A model generated the notes under the pieces. The model was not told where the DNA came from, did no database searches, and saw nothing but the letters and a program-made list of their open reading frames with translations. Shown here piece after piece: positions 14,497 to 28,617 of a DNA stretch of 64,000 bases (position 1 is its first letter; each line of letters starts with the position of its first letter). The position numbers were made by a program, and so were the translations under genes. The stretch lies in NCBI RefSeq assembly GCF_947507565.1, contig NC_089187.1:2627852-2691851 (forward strand), in the 5' to 3' direction. Origin of the DNA: Oscarella lobularis (lineage: Eukaryota > Porifera > Homoscleromorpha > Homosclerophorida > Oscarellidae).

Positions 14497-15178
14497 CTAG
14501 CCCGTGTAAGTTCGCTGTAATTTATTACAGGAGAGACCCGTTGGCTAACCCCCTGTAATTTCGCTGTAATTTATTAAAGGAGATACCCGTTGGCTAACCC
14601 CGTGTAATTTCGCTGTAATTTATTATTAGGATAGACCCGTTGTCTAGCCCCTGTAATTTCGCTGTAATTTATTCAAGGAGAGACCCGTTGGCTAGGCCCC
14701 TGTAATTTCGCTGCAACTTTTTACAGGAGAGACCCGTTGGCTAGCCCCCTGTAAGTTGGCTGTAATTTATTCCAGGAGAGACCCGTTGACTAACCCCCTG
14801 TAATTTCGCTGTAGTTTATTAAAGGAGTGACCCATTGTCTAGCCCCCTGTAAATTCGCTGCAATTTATTACAGGAGTTACCCGTTAGCTAGCATCTGTAA
14901 TTTCGCTGTAATTTATTACAGGAGAGACCCGTTGGCTAACCCCCTGTAATTTCGCTGTAGTTTATTACAGGAATAGACCCGTTGGCTAGCCCCCTGTAAA
15001 TTCGCTGTAATTTATTACAGGAGAGACCCTTTGGCTAGCCCCAGTAATTTCGCTGTAATTTATTACAGGAGAGACCCGTTTGCTAACCCTCTGTAAATTC
15101 GCTGTAATTTATTACAGGAGAGACCCGTTGGCTAGCCCCTGTAATTTCGCTATAGTTTATTACAGGAGAGACCCGTTG
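14497..15178. repeat. Satellite B block 4
   Basis: About 14 units. It leaves into satellite A through a distinct junction (CCCGTTGGGCCCTCAAC followed by CTTCAGACCC). The same junction is used by B block 8, its counterpart in the second superrepeat. Confidence 0.97.
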
Positions 15179-17380
15179 GGCCCTCAACTTTATCTTCAGA
15201 CCCTTAGAATCAAAGTTTGGGCCTTCAACTTTATCTTCAGGGCCTTAGAATCAAAGTTTAGGCCCTCAACTTTATCTTCAGGTCCTTAGAATCAAAGTTT
15301 AGTCTCTCAACTTTATCTTCAGGCTCTTAGAATAAAAGTTTAGGCCCTCAACTTTATCTTCAGGCTCTTAGAATCAAAGTTTAGGCCATCAACTTTATCT
15401 TCAGGTCCTTAGAATCAAAGTCTAGGCCCTCAACTTTATCTTCAGGTCCTTAAAATCAGAGTTTTGGCTCTGAACTTTAACTTCAGACTCTTAGAATCAA
15501 AGTTTGGGCCTTTAAATTTCTCTTCAGGGCCTTAGAATCAAAGTTTTGGCCTTCAACTTTATCTTCAGGTCCTTAGAATCAAAGTTTAGTCTCTCAACTT
15601 TATCTTCAGGTCCTTAGAATAAAAGTTTAGGCCCTCAACTTTATCTTCAAATCCTTAGAATCAAAGTTTAGGCCCTGAACTTTATCTTCAGGTCCTTAGA
15701 ATCAGAGTTTAGGCCCTCAACTTTATCTTCAGGTCTTTAGAATCAGAGTTTTGACCCTGAACTTTAACTTCAGACCGTTAGAATCAAAGTTTAGACCTTC
15801 AACTTTATCTTCAGGTTCTTAGAATCAGAGTTTTGGCCCTGAACTTTAACTTCAGACCCTTAGAATCAAAGTTTGGGCCTTCAAATTTCTCTTCAGGGCT
15901 TTAGATCCAGAGTTTAGGCCCTCAACTTTATCTTCAGGGCCTTAGAATCAAAGTTTTGGCCTTCAACTTTATCTTCAGGGCCTTAGAATCAAAGTCTAGG
16001 CTCTCAACTTTATCTTCAGGGCCTTAGAATTAGAGTTTAGGCCCTCAACTTTATCTTTAGGCTCTTAGAATCAAAGTTTAGGCCATCAACTTTATCTTCA
16101 GGTCCTTAGAATCAAAGTCTAGGCCCTCAACTTTATCGTCAGGTCCTTAGAATCAGAGTTTTGTCCCTGAACTTTATCTTCAGGTCCTTAGAATCAAAAT
16201 TTAGGCCCTCAACTTCATCTTCAGGTCCCTAGAATCAAAGTTTAGGCTCTCAACTTTATCTTCAGGTCCTTAGAATCAAAGTTTAGTCTCTCAACTTTAT
16301 CTTCAGGTCCTTAGAATCGGAGTTTAGGCCCTCAACTTTATCTTCAGGCCCTTAGAATCAATGTTTAGGCGTTCAACTTTATCTTCCGGGCCTTAGAATC
16401 AAAGTTTAGGCCTTCAACTTTATCTTCAGGTCCTTAGAATCAAAGTTTAGTCTCTCAACTTTATCTTCAGGTCCTTAGAATCAGAGTTTTGGCCCTGAAC
16501 TTTAACTTCAGACCCTTAGAATCAAAGTTTGGGCCTTCAAATTTCTCTTCAGGGCCTTAGAATCAAAGTTTAGGCCTTCAACTTTATCTTCAGGGCCTTA
16601 GAATGAAAGTTTAGGCCCTCAACTTTATCTTCAGGTCCTTAGAATCAGAGTTTAGGCCCTCAACTTTATCTTCAGGTCCTTAGAATCAAAATTTAGGCCC
16701 TCAACTTTATCTTCAGGCCCTTAGAATCAAAGTTTAGGCGTTCAACTTTATCTTCAGGGCCTTAGAATCAATGTTTAGGTCCTCAACTTTATCTTCAGGT
16801 CCTTAGAATCAAAGTTTAGTCTCTCAACTTTATCTTCAGGTCCTTAGAATCAGAGTTTAGGCCCTCAGCTTTATCTTCAGGCTCTTAGAATCAAAGTTTA
16901 GGCCATCAACTTTATCTTCAGGTCCTTAGAATCAAAGTCTACGCCCTCAACTTTATCTTCAGATCCTTAGAATCAGAGTTTTGGCCCTCAACTTTATCTT
17001 CAGGTCCTTAGAATCAGAGTTTTGGCTCTGAACTTTAACTTCAGACCCTTAGAATCAAAGTTTGGGCCTTCAAATTTCTCTTCAGGGCCTTAGAATCAGA
17101 GTTTAGGCCTTCAACTTTATCTCCATGTCCTTAGAATCAAAGTCTAGGCCCTCAACTTTATCTTCAGGGTCTTAGAATTAGAGTTTAGGCCCTCAACTTT
17201 ATCTTTAGCTCCTTAGAATCAAAGTTTAGGCCCTCAACTTTATCTTCAGGTCCTTAGAATCAAAGTTTAGGACCTCAACTTTATCTTCAGGCCCTTAGAA
17301 TCAAAGTTTAGGTCCTGAACTTTATCTTCAGGTCCTTAGAATGAAATTTTAGGCTCTCAACTTTATCTTCAGGGCCTTAG
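15179..17380. repeat. Satellite A block 5
   Basis: About 54 units. It ends with the AAATTTTAGGCTCTCAAC variant also seen before B block 1, and closes the first superrepeat. Confidence 0.97.
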
Positions 17381-18837
17381 CTAGCCCGTGTAAGTTAGCT
17401 GTAATTTATTACAGGTGAGACCCGTTGGCTAACCCCCTGTAATTTCGCTCTAATTTATTACAGGAGATACCCGTTGGCTAACCCCGTGTAATTTCGCTGT
17501 ATTTTATTATTAGGATAGACCCGTTGTCTAGCCCCTGTAGTTTCGCTGTAATTTATTCCATTAGAGACCCGTTGGCTAGCCCCCTGTAATTTGGCTGTAA
17601 CTTTTTACAGGAGAGACCCGTTGGCTAGCCCCCTGTAAGTTGGCTGTAATTTATTCAAGGAGAGACCCGTTGACTAGCCCTGTAATTTCGCTGTAGTTTA
17701 TTACAGGAGAGACCCATTGGCTAGCCCCTATAAATTCGCTGTAATTTATTACAGGAGATACCCGTTAGCTAGCCTCTGTAATTTCGCTGTAATTTATTAC
17801 AGGAGAGACCCGTTGGCTAACCCCCTGTAATTTCGCTGTAGTTTATTACAGGAGAGATCCGTTGGCTAGCCCCCTGTAAATTCGCTGTAATTTATTACAG
17901 GAGATACCCGTTTGCTAACCCCCTGTAATTTCGCTGTAATTTATTACAGGAGAGACCCGTTGGCTAACCCCCTGTAATTTCGCTGTAATTTATTACAGAA
18001 AAGACCCGTTGACTAGCCCCTGTAAATTCGCTGTAATTTATTACATGAGAGACCCGTTGGCTAGCCCCCTGTAACTTCGCTGTAATTTATTGCAGGAGAG
18101 ACCCGTTGGCTAGCCCCTGTAAGTTCGCTGTAATTTATTACAGGAGAGACCCTTTTGCTAGCCCCTGTAATTTCGCTGTAATTTATTACAGGAAAGACCC
18201 GTTGGCTAGCTCCCTGTAATTTCGCTGTAATTTATTACAGGAGAGACTTGTTTGCTAACCCCCTGTAATTTTGCTGTAATTTATTACAGGAGAGACTTGT
18301 TTGCTAACCCCCTGTAATTTCGCTGTAATTTATTACAGGAGAGACCCGTTGGCTAACCTCCTGTAATTTTGCTGTAATTTATTACAGGAGAGACCCGTTG
18401 GCTAACCCCCTGTAAATTCGCTGTAATTTATTACAGGAGATACCCGTTTACTAACCCCCTGTAAATTCGCTGTAATTTATTACAGGAGAGACCCTTTGGC
18501 TAGCCCCAGTAATTTCGCTGTAATTTATTACAGGAGAGACCCGTTTGCTAACCCTCTGTAATTTCGCTGATAATTTTTTACTGGAGAGACCCTTTGGCTA
18601 GCCCCTGTACTTTCGCTGTAGTTTATTACAGGAGAGACCCGTTGGCTAACCCCCTGTTATTTCGCTGTAGTTTATTACAGGAGAGACCTATTGGCTAGCC
18701 CCTGTAATTTCGCTATAATTTATTACAGGAGAGACCCTTTGGCTAGCCCCTGTAGTTTCGCTCTAATTTATTACAGGAGAGACCCTTTGGCTAACCCCTT
18801 TAATTTCGCTGTAATTTATTAAAGGAGAGACCCGTTT
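17381..18837. repeat. Satellite B block 5
   Basis: About 30 units. Its start is nearly identical to B block 1, including the rare GTAAGTTAGCTG and AGGTGAGACCC variants. It begins 13296 bases downstream of that block. Confidence 0.97.
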
Positions 18838-19973
18838 GGCTCTTAACTTTATCTTCAATGCCTTAGAATCGAAGTTTAGGCCCTCAACTTTATCTTCAGG
18901 GCCTTAGAAACAGAGTTTAGGCCCTCAACTTTATCTTTAGCTCCTTAGAATCAAAGTTTAAGCCCTTAACTTTATCTTTAGGACCTTAGAATCAAAGTTT
19001 AGGCCCTCATCTTTAGCTTCAGAACCTTAAAATCGAAGTTTATGCCCTCAACTTTATCTTCAGGGCCTTAGAATCAAAGTTTAGGCCCTCATCTTTATCT
19101 TCAGGGCCTTAGAATCGAAGTTTATGCCCTCAACTTTATCTTCAGGCTCTTAGAATCAAAGTTTAGGCGTTCAACTTTATCTTCAGGGCCTTAGAATCAA
19201 AGTTTAGGCCTTCAACTTTATCTTCAGGTCCTTAGAATCAAAGTTTAGTCTCTCAACTTTATCTTCAGGTCCTTAGAATCAGAGTTTTGGCCCTGAACTT
19301 TAACTTCAGACCCTTAGAATCAAAGTTTGGGCCTTCAAATTTCTCTTCAGGGCCATAGAATCAAAGTTTAGGCCTTCAACTTTATCTTCAGGTCCCTAGA
19401 ATCAAAGTTTAGGCCCTCAACTTTATCTTCAGGTTCTTAGAATCAAAGTTTAGGCCTTCAACTTTATCTTCAGGCCCTTAGAATCAAAGTTTAGGCGTTC
19501 AACTTTATCTTCAGGGCCTTAGAATCAAAGTTTAGGCTCTCAACTTTATCTTCAGGTCCTTAGAATCAAAGTTTAGTCTCTCAACTTTATCTTCAGGTCC
19601 TTAGAATCAAAGTTTAGGCCCTCAACTTTATCTTCAGGCTCTTAGAATCAAAGTTTAGGCCCTCAACTTTATCTTCAGGTCCTTAGAATAAGAGTTTTTG
19701 CCATGACCTTTATCTTCAGGCCCTTAGAATCAATGTTTATGCCTTCAACTTTATCTTCAGGGTCTTAGAATTAGAGTTTAGGCCCTCAACTTTATCTTTA
19801 GCTCCTTAGAATCAAAGTTTAGGCCCTCAACTTTATCTTCAGGTCCTTAGAATCAAAGTTTAGGACCTCAACTTTATCTTCAGGCCCTTAGAATCAAAGT
19901 TTAGGTCCTGAACTTTATCTTCAGGCCCTTAGAATGAAATTTTAGGCTGTCAACTTTATCTTCAGGGCCTTAG
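18838..19973. repeat. Satellite A block 6
   Basis: About 28 units, with almost the same length and variant order as A block 2, its counterpart in the superrepeat. Confidence 0.97.
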
Positions 19974-20702
19974 CTAGCCCGTGTAAGTTCGCTGTAATTT
20001 ATTACAGGTGAAACCCGTTGGCTAACCCCCTGTAATTTCGCTGTAATTTATTTCAGGAGATACACGTTGGCTAACCCCGTGTAATTTCGCTCTACTTTAT
20101 TATTAGGATAGACCCGTTGTCTAGCCCCTGTAATTTTGCTGTAATTTATTCCAGGAGAGACCCGTTGGCTAGCCCCCTTTAATTTGGCTGTAACTTTTTA
20201 CAGGAGAGACCCGTTGGCTAGCCCCCTGTAAGTTGGCTGTAATTTATTACAGGAGAGACCCGTTTGCTAACCCCCTGTAAATTCGCTGTAATTTATTACA
20301 GGAGAGACCCGTTGGCTAGCCCCTGTAATTTCGCTGTAGTTTATTACAGGAGAGACCCGTTGGCTAGCCTCTTTAATTTGGCTGTAATTTATTACAGGAG
20401 AGACCCGTTGGCTAACCCCCTGTTAATTCGCTGTAATTTATTACAGGAGAGACCCGTTGGCTAACCCCTTGTAATTTCGCTGTAATTTATTACAGGAGAG
20501 ACCCGTTGGCTAGCCTCCTGTAATTTCGCTGTAGTTTATTACAGGAGAGACCCTTTGGCTAACCCCCTGTAATTTCGCTGTAGTTTATTACAGGAGAGAC
20601 CCTTTGACTAGCCTCTGTAGTTTCGCTCTAATTTATTACAGGAGAGACCCTTTGGCTAACCCCTGTAATTTCGCTGTAATTTATTACAGGAGAGACCCGT
20701 TG
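19974..20702. repeat. Satellite B block 6
   Basis: About 15 units. It opens with the AGGTGAAACCCG variant of B block 2 but is roughly half as long, so units have been lost from one copy or gained in the other. Confidence 0.97.
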
Positions 20703-22902
20703 GGCCCTCAACTTTATCTTCAATGCCTTAGAATCGAAGTTTAGGCCCTCAACTTTATCTTTAGCTCCTTAGAATCAAAGTTCAAGCCCTTAACTTTATC
20801 TTTAGGACCTTAGAATCAAAGTTTAGGCCCTCATCTTTAGCTTCAGAACCTTAAAATCGAAGTTTATGCCCTCAACTTTATCTTCAGGGCCTTAGAATCA
20901 AAGTTTAGGCCCTCATCTTTATCTTAAGGGCCTTAGAATCGAAGTTTATGCCCTCAACTTTATCTTCAGGGCCTTAGAATCAATTTTCAGGCCCTCAACT
21001 TCATCTTCAGGTCTCTAGAATCAAAGTTTAGGCCCTCAACTTTATCTTCAGGTCCTTAGAATCAAAGTTTAGTCTCTCAACTTTATCTTCAGGTCCTTAG
21101 AATCGGAGTTTAGGCCCTCAACTTTATCTTCAGGCCCTTAGAATCAGAGTTTTGGCCATGACCTTTATCTTCAGGCCCTTAGAATCAATGTTTGGGCCTT
21201 CAACTTTATCTTCAGAGTCTTAGAATTAGAGTTTAGGCCCTCAACTTTATCTTCAGGGCCTTAGAATCAGAGTTTAGGCCCTCAACTTTATCTTCAGGTC
21301 CTTAGAATCAAAGTCTAGGCCCTCAACTTTATCTTCTGGCTCTTAGAATAAAAGTTTAGGCCCTCAACTTTATCTTCAGGGCCTTAGAATCAAAGTTTAG
21401 GCCCTCAACTTTATCTTCAGGTCCTTAGAATCAAAGTTTAGTCTCTCAACTTTATCTTCAGGCCCTTAGAATAAAAGTTTAGGCCCTCAACTTTATCTTC
21501 AGGCTCTTAGAATCAAAGTTTAGGCCCTCAACTTTATCTTCAGGTCCTTAGAATCAAAGTCTAGGCCCTCAACTTTATCTTCATGTTCTTAGAATCAGAG
21601 TTTTGGCTCTGAACTTTAACTTCAGACCCTTAGAATCAAAGTTTGGGCCTTCAAATTTCTCTTCAGGGCCTTAGAATCAAAGTTTAGTCTCTCAACTTTA
21701 TCTTCAGGTCCTTAGAATCGGAGTTTAGGCCCTCAACTTTATCTTCAGGTCTTTAGAATCAAAGTTTAGGCGTTCAACTTTATCTTCAGGGCCTTAGAAT
21801 CAAAGTTTAGGCCCTCAACTTTATCTTCAGGTCCTTAGAATCAAAGTTTAGTCTCTCAACTTTATCTTCAGGTCCTTAGAATAAAAGTTTAGGCCCTCAA
21901 CTTTATCTTCAGGCTCTTAGAATCAAAGTTTAGGCCCTCAACTTTATCTTCAGGTCCTTAGAATCAGAGTTTTGGCCATGACCTTTATCTTCAGGCCCTT
22001 AGAATCAATGTTTGGGCCTTCAACTTTATTTTCAGGGCCTTAGAATCAAAGTCTAGGCCCTCAACTTTATCTTCATGGCCTTAGAATCAGAGTTTAGGCC
22101 TCAACATTATCTTCAGGTCTTTAGAATCAAAGTCTAGGCCCTCAACTTTATCTTCAGGCTCTTAGAATCAAAGTTTAGGCCATCAACTTTATCTTCAGGT
22201 CCTTAGAATCAAAGTCTAGACCCTCAACTTTATCTTCAGGCTCTTAGAATCAAAATTTAGGCCCTCAACTTCATCTTCAGGTCCCTAGAATCAAAGTTTA
22301 GGCCCTCAACTTTATCTTCAGGTCCTTAGAATCAAAGTTTAGTCTCTCAACTTTATCTTCAGGTCCTTAGAATCGGAGTTTAGGCCCTCAACTTTATCTT
22401 CAGTTCCTTAGAATCAGAGTTTAGTCTCTCAACTTTATCTTCAGGTCCTTAGAATCGGAGTTAAGGCCCTCAACTTTATCTTCAGGCTCTTTGAATCAAA
22501 GTTTGGGCCCTCAACCTTATCTTCAGGTCCTTAGAATCAAAGTTTAGGCCCTCAACTTTATCTTCAGGTCCTTAGAATCAGAGTTTTGGCCATGACCTTT
22601 ATCTTCAGGCCCTTAGAATCAATGTTTGGTCCTTCAACCTTATCTTCAGGTCCTTAGAATCAAAGTTTAGGCCCTCAACTTTATCTTTAGCTCCTTAGAA
22701 TCAAAGTTTAGGCCCTCAACTTTATCTTCAGGTCCTTAGAATCAAAGTTTAGGACCTCAACTTTACCTTCAGGCCCTTAGAATCAAAGTTTAGGTCCTCA
22801 ACTTTATCTTCAGGGCGTTAGAATCAAAGTTTAGGCCCTCAACTTTATCTTCAGGTCCTTAGAATGAGAGTTAAGCTCTCAACTTTATCTTCAAGGCCTT
22901 AG
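20703..22902. repeat. Satellite A block 7
   Basis: About 54 units, the counterpart of A block 3. One unit near 22098 has lost a base (GGCCTCAACATTATC), a rare indel in an array that is otherwise in register. Confidence 0.97.
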
Positions 22903-24069
22903 CTAGCCCGTGTAAGTTCGCTGTAATTTATTACAGGAGAGACCCGTTGGCTAACCCCCTGTAATTTCGCTGTAATTTATTACAGGAGATACCCGTTGGC
23001 TAACCCCGTGTAATTTCGCTGTAATTTATTATTAGGATAGACCCGTTGTCTAGCCCCTGTAATTTCGCTGTAATTTATTCAAGGAGAGACCCGTTGGCTA
23101 GCCCCCTGTAATTTCGCTGTAACTTTTTACAGGAGAGACCCGTTGGCTAGCCCCCTGTAAGTTGGCTGTAATTTATTCCAGGAGAGACCCGTTGACTAAC
23201 CCCTTGTAATTTCGCTGTAGTTTATTAAAGGAGAGACCCATTGGCTAGCCCCCTGTAAATTCGCTGCAATTTATTACAGGAGTTACCCGTTAGCTAGCAT
23301 CTGTAATTTCGCTGTAATTTATTACAGGAGAGACCCGTTGTCTAACCCCCTGTAATTTCGCTGTAGTTTATTACAGGAATAGACCCGTTGGCTAGCCCCC
23401 TGTAAATTCGCTGTAATTTATTACGGGAGAGACCCTTTGGCTAGCCCCACTAATTTCGCTGTAATTTATTACAGGAGAGACCCGTTTGCTAACCCTCTGT
23501 AATTTCGCTGATAATTTATTACAGGAGAGACCCGTTTACTAACCCCCTGTAAATTCGCTGTAATTTATTACAGGAGAGACCCGTTGGCTAGCCCCTGTAA
23601 TTTCGCTGTAGTTTATTACAGGAGAGACCCGTTGGCTAGCCTCTTTAATTTGGCTGTAATTTATTACAGGAGAGACCCGTTGGCTAGCCTCCTGTAATTT
23701 CGCTGTAGTTTATTACAGGAGAGACCCGTTTGCTAACCCCCTGTAATTTCGCTGTAGTTTATTACAGGAGAGACCCTTTGGCTAGCCCCTGTAATTTCGC
23801 TGTAATTTATTACAGGAGAGACCCTTTTGCTAGCCCCTGTACTTTCGCTGTAGTTTATTACAGGAGAGACCCGTTGGCTAACCCCCTGTTATTTCGCTGT
23901 AGTTTATTACAGGAGAGACCTATTGGTTAGCCCCTGTAATTTCGCTGTAATTTATTACAGGAGAGACCCTTTGGCTAGCCCCTGTAGTTTCGCTCTAATT
24001 TATTACAGGAGAGACCCTTTGGCTAACCCCTGTAATTTCGCTGTAATTTATTAAAGGAGAGACCCGTTG
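22903..24069. repeat. Satellite B block 7
   Basis: About 24 units, the counterpart of B block 3 with the same length to within a base or two. Confidence 0.97.
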
Positions 24070-27000
24070 GGCTCTCAACTTTATCTTCAATGCCTTAGAA
24101 TCGAAGTTTAGGCCCTCAACTTTATCTTCAGGGCCTTAGAAACAGAGTTTAGGCCCTCAACTTTATCTTTAGCTCCTTAGAATCAAAGTTTAAGCCCTTA
24201 ACTTTATCTTTAGGACCTTAGAATCAAAGTTTAGGCCCTCATCTTTAGCTTCAGAACCTTAAAATCGAAGTTTATGCCCTCAACTTTATCTTCAGGGCCT
24301 TAGAATCAAAGTTTAGGCCCTCATCTTTATCTTAAGGGCCTTAGAATCGAAGTTTATGCCCTCAACTTTATCTTCAGGGCCTTAGAATCAATTTTTAGGC
24401 CCTCAACTTCATCTTCAGGTCCCTAGAATCAAAGTTTAGGCCCTCAACTTTATCTTCAGGTCCTTAGAATCAAAGTTTAGTCTCTCAACTTTATCTTCAG
24501 GTCCTTAGAATCGGAGTTTAGGCCCTCAACTTTATCTTCAGGCCCTTAGAATCAAAGTTTAGGCGTTCAACTTTATCTTCAGGGCCTTAGAATCAAAGTT
24601 TAGGCCCTCAACTTTATCTTCAGGCTCTTAGAATCAAAGTTTACGCCCTCAACTTTATCTTCAGGCTCTTAGAATCAAAGTTTAGGCCATCAACTTTATC
24701 TTCAGGTCCTTAGAATCAAAGTCTAGGCCCTCAACTTTATCTTCAGGTCCTTAAAATCAGAGTTTTGGCTCTGAACTTTAACTTCAGGTCCTTAGAATGA
24801 GAGTTTAGGCCATCAACTTTATCTTCAGGTCCTTAGAATCAAAGTCTAGGCCCTCAACTTTATCTTCAGGTCCTTAGAATCAGAGTTTTGGCCCTGAACT
24901 TTAACTTCAGACCCTTAGAATCAAAGTTTGGGCCTTCAAATTTCTCTTCAGGGCCTTAGAATCAAAGTTTAGGCCTTCAACTTTATCTTCAGGTCCTTAG
25001 AATCAAAGTCTAGCCCCTCAAGTTTATCTTCAGGGCCTTAGAATCAGAGTTTAGGCCCTCAACTTTATCTTCAGGGCCTTAGAATCAAAGTTTAGGCCCT
25101 CAACTTTATCTTCAGGCTCTTAGAATCAAAGTTTAGGCCCTCAACTTTATCTTCAGGTCCTTAGAATCAAAGTCTAGGCCCTCAACTTTATCTTCATGTT
25201 CTTAGAATCAGAGTTTTGGCTCTGAAGTTTAACTTCAGACCCTTAGAATCAAAGTTTGGGCCTTCAAATTTCTCTTCAGGGCGTTAGAATCAAAGTTTAG
25301 TCTCTCAACTTTATCTTCAGGTCCTTAGAATCGGAGTTTAGGCCCTCAACTTTATCTTCAGGTCTTTAGAATCAAAGTTTAGGCGTTCAACTTTATCTTC
25401 AGGGCCTTAGAATCAAAGTTTAGGCCCTCAACTTTATCTTCAGGTCCTTAGAATCAAAGTTTAGTCTCTCAACTTTATCTTCAGGTCCTTAGAATAAAAG
25501 TTTAGGCCCTCAACTTTATCTTCAGGCTCTTAGAATCAAAGTTTAGGCCCTCAACTTTATCTTCAGGTCCTTAGAATCAGAGTTTTGGCCATGACCTTTA
25601 TCTTCAGGCCCTTAGAATCAATGTTTGGGCCTTCAACTTTATTTTCAGGGCCTTAGAATCAAAGTCTAGGCCCTCAACTTTATCTTCATGGCCTTAGAAT
25701 CAGAGTTTAGGCCCTCAACATTATCTTCAGGTCCTTAGAATCAAAGTCTAAGACCTCAACTTTATCTTCAGGCTCTTAGAATCAAAGTTTAGGCCCTCAA
25801 CTTTATCTTCAGGTTCTTAGAATCAAAGTTTGGGCCTTCAAATTTCTCTTCAGGGCCTTAGAATCAAAGTTTTGGCCTTCAACTTTATCTTCAGGGCCTT
25901 AGAATCAAAGTCTAGGCCCTCAAGTTTATCTTCAGGTCCTTAGAATCGGAGTTAAGGCCCTCAACTTTATCTTCAGGCCCTTAGAATCAAAGTTTAGGCC
26001 CTCAACCTTATCTTCAGGTCCTTAGAATCAAAGTTTAGGCCCTCAACTTTATCGTCAGGTCCTTAGAATCAGAGTTTTGGCCATGACCTTTATCTTCAGG
26101 CCCTTAGAATCAATGTTTGGGCCTTCAACTTTATCTTCAGGGTCTTAGAATTAGAGTTTATTCCCTCAACTTTATCTTTAGCTCCTTAGAATCAAAGTTT
26201 AGGCCCTCAACTTTATCTTCAGGTCCTTAGAATCAAAGTTTAGGACCTCAACTTTACCTTCAGGCCCTTAGAATCAAAGTTTAGGTCCTCAACTTTATCT
26301 TCAGGTCCTTAGAATCAAAGTTTAGTCTCTCAACTTTATCTTCAGGCTCTTAGAATCAAAGTTTAGGCCCTCAACTTTATCTTCAGGTTCTTAGAATCAA
26401 AGTTTGGGCCTTCAAATTTCTCTTCAGGGCCTTAGAATCAAAGTTTTGGCCTTCAACTTTATCTTCAGGGCCTTAGAATCAAAGTCTAGGCCCTCAAGTT
26501 TATCTTCAGGTCCTTAGAATCGGAGTTAAGGCCCTCAACTTTATCTTCAGGCCCTTAGAATCAAAGTTTAGGCCCTCAACCTTATCTTCAGGTCCTTAGA
26601 ATCAAAGTTTAGGCCCTCAACTTTATCGTCAGGTCCTTAGAATCAGAGTTTTGGCCATGACCTTTATCTTCAGGCCCTTAGAATCAATGTTTGGGCCTTC
26701 AACTTTATCTTCAGGGTCTTAGAATTAGAGTTTATTCCCTCAACTTTATCTTTAGCTCCTTAGAATCAAAGTTTAGGCCCTCAACTTTATCTTCAGGTCC
26801 TTAGAATCAAAGTTTAGGACCTCAACTTTACCTTCAGGCCCTTAGAATCAAAGTTTAGGTCCTCAACTTTATCTTCAGGTCCTTAGAATCAAAGTTTAGT
26901 CTCTCAACTTTATCTTCAGGTTCTTAGAATAAAAGTTTAGGCCCTCAACTTTATCTTCAGGCTCTTAGAATCAAAGTCTAGGCCCTCAACTTTATCTTCA

Positions 27001-28033
27001 TGGCCTTAGAATCAGAGTTTAGGCCCTCAACATTATCTTCAGGTCCTTAGAATCAAAGTCTAAGCCCTCAACTTTATCTTCAGGCTCTTAGAATCAAAGT
27101 TTAGGCCCTCAACTTTATCTTCAGGTTCTTAGAATCAGAGTTGTGGCTCTGAACTTTAACTTCAGACCCTTAGAATCAAAGTTTGGGCCTTCAAATTTCT
27201 CTTCAGGGCCTTAGAATCAAAGTTTTGGCCTTCAACTTTATCTTCAGGGCCTTAGAATCAAAGTCTAGGCCCTCAAGTTTATCTTCAGGGCCTTAGAATC
27301 AGAGTTTAGGCCCTCAACTTTATCTTCAGGCCCTTAGAATCAAAGTCTAGGCCCTCAACTTTATCTTCAGGCCCTTAGAATCAAAATTTAGGCCCTCAAC
27401 TTCATCTTCAGGTCCCTAGAATCAAAGTTTAGGCCCTCAACTTTATCTTCAGGTCCTTAGAATCAAAGTTTAGTCTCTCAACTTTATCTTCAGGTCCTTA
27501 GAATCGGAGTTTAGGCGCTCAACTTTATCTTCAGTTCCTTAGAATCAGAGTTTAGTCTCTCAACTTTATCTTCAGGTCCTTAGAATCGGAGTTAAGGCCC
27601 TCAACTTTATCTTCAGGCCCTTAGAATCAAAGTTTAGGCCCTCAACCTTATCTTTAGGTCCTTAGAATCAAAGTTTAGGCCCTCAACTTTATCGTCAGGT
27701 CCTTAGAATCAGAGTTTTGGCCATGACCTTTATCTTCAGGCCCTTAGAATCAATGTTTGGGCCTTCAACTTTATCTTCAGGGTCTTAGAATTAGAGTTTA
27801 GGCCCTCAACTTTATCTTTAGCTCCTTAGAATCAAAGTTTAGGCCCTCAACTTTATCTTCAGGTCCTTAGAATCAAAGTTTAGGACCTCAACTTTACCTT
27901 CAGGCCCTTAGAATCAAAGTTTAGGTCCTCAACTTTATCTTCAGGGCCTTAGAATCAAAGTTTAGGCCCTCAACTTTATCTTCAGGTCCTTAGAATGAGA
28001 GTTAAGCTCTCAACTTTATCTTCAGGGCCTTAG
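24070..28033. repeat. Satellite A block 8
   Basis: About 97 units. It includes a recent direct duplication of 14 units (574 bp). The rare variant TTTATTCCCTCAAC occurs at 26157 and again at 26731, with matching flanks over about 25771-26344 and 26345-26918. Confidence 0.97.
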
Positions 28034-28617
28034 CTAGCCCGTGTAAGTTCGCTGTAATTTATTACAGGAGAGACCCGTCGGCTAACCCCCTGTAATTTCG
28101 CTGTAATTTATTACAGGAGATACCCGTTGGCTAACCCCGTGTAATTTCGCTGTAATTTATTATTAGGATAGACCCGTTGTCTAGCCCCTGTAATTTCGCT
28201 GTAATTTATTCAAGGAGAGACCCATTGGCTAGCCCCCTGTAAATTCGCTGCAATTTATTACAGGAGTTACCCGTTAGCTAGCATCTGTAATTTCGCTGTA
28301 ATTTATTACAGGAGAGACCCGTTGGCTAACCCCCTGTAATTTCGCTGTAGTTTATTACAGGAGAGACCCGTTGGCTAGCCCCCTGTAAATTCGCTGTAAT
28401 TTATTACAGGAGAGACCCTTTGGCTAGCCCCAGTAATTTCGCTGTAATTTATTACAGGAGAGACCCGTTTGCTAACCCTCTGTAATTTCGCTGATAATTT
28501 ATTACTGGAGAGACCCGTTTACTAACCCCCTGTAAATTCACTGTAATTTATTACAGGAGAGACCCGTTGGCTAGCCCCTGTAATTTCGCTGTAGTTTATT
28601 ACAGGAGAGACCCGTTG
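28034..28617. repeat. Satellite B block 8
   Basis: About 12 units. It ends in the same unusual junction as B block 4. Confidence 0.97.
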
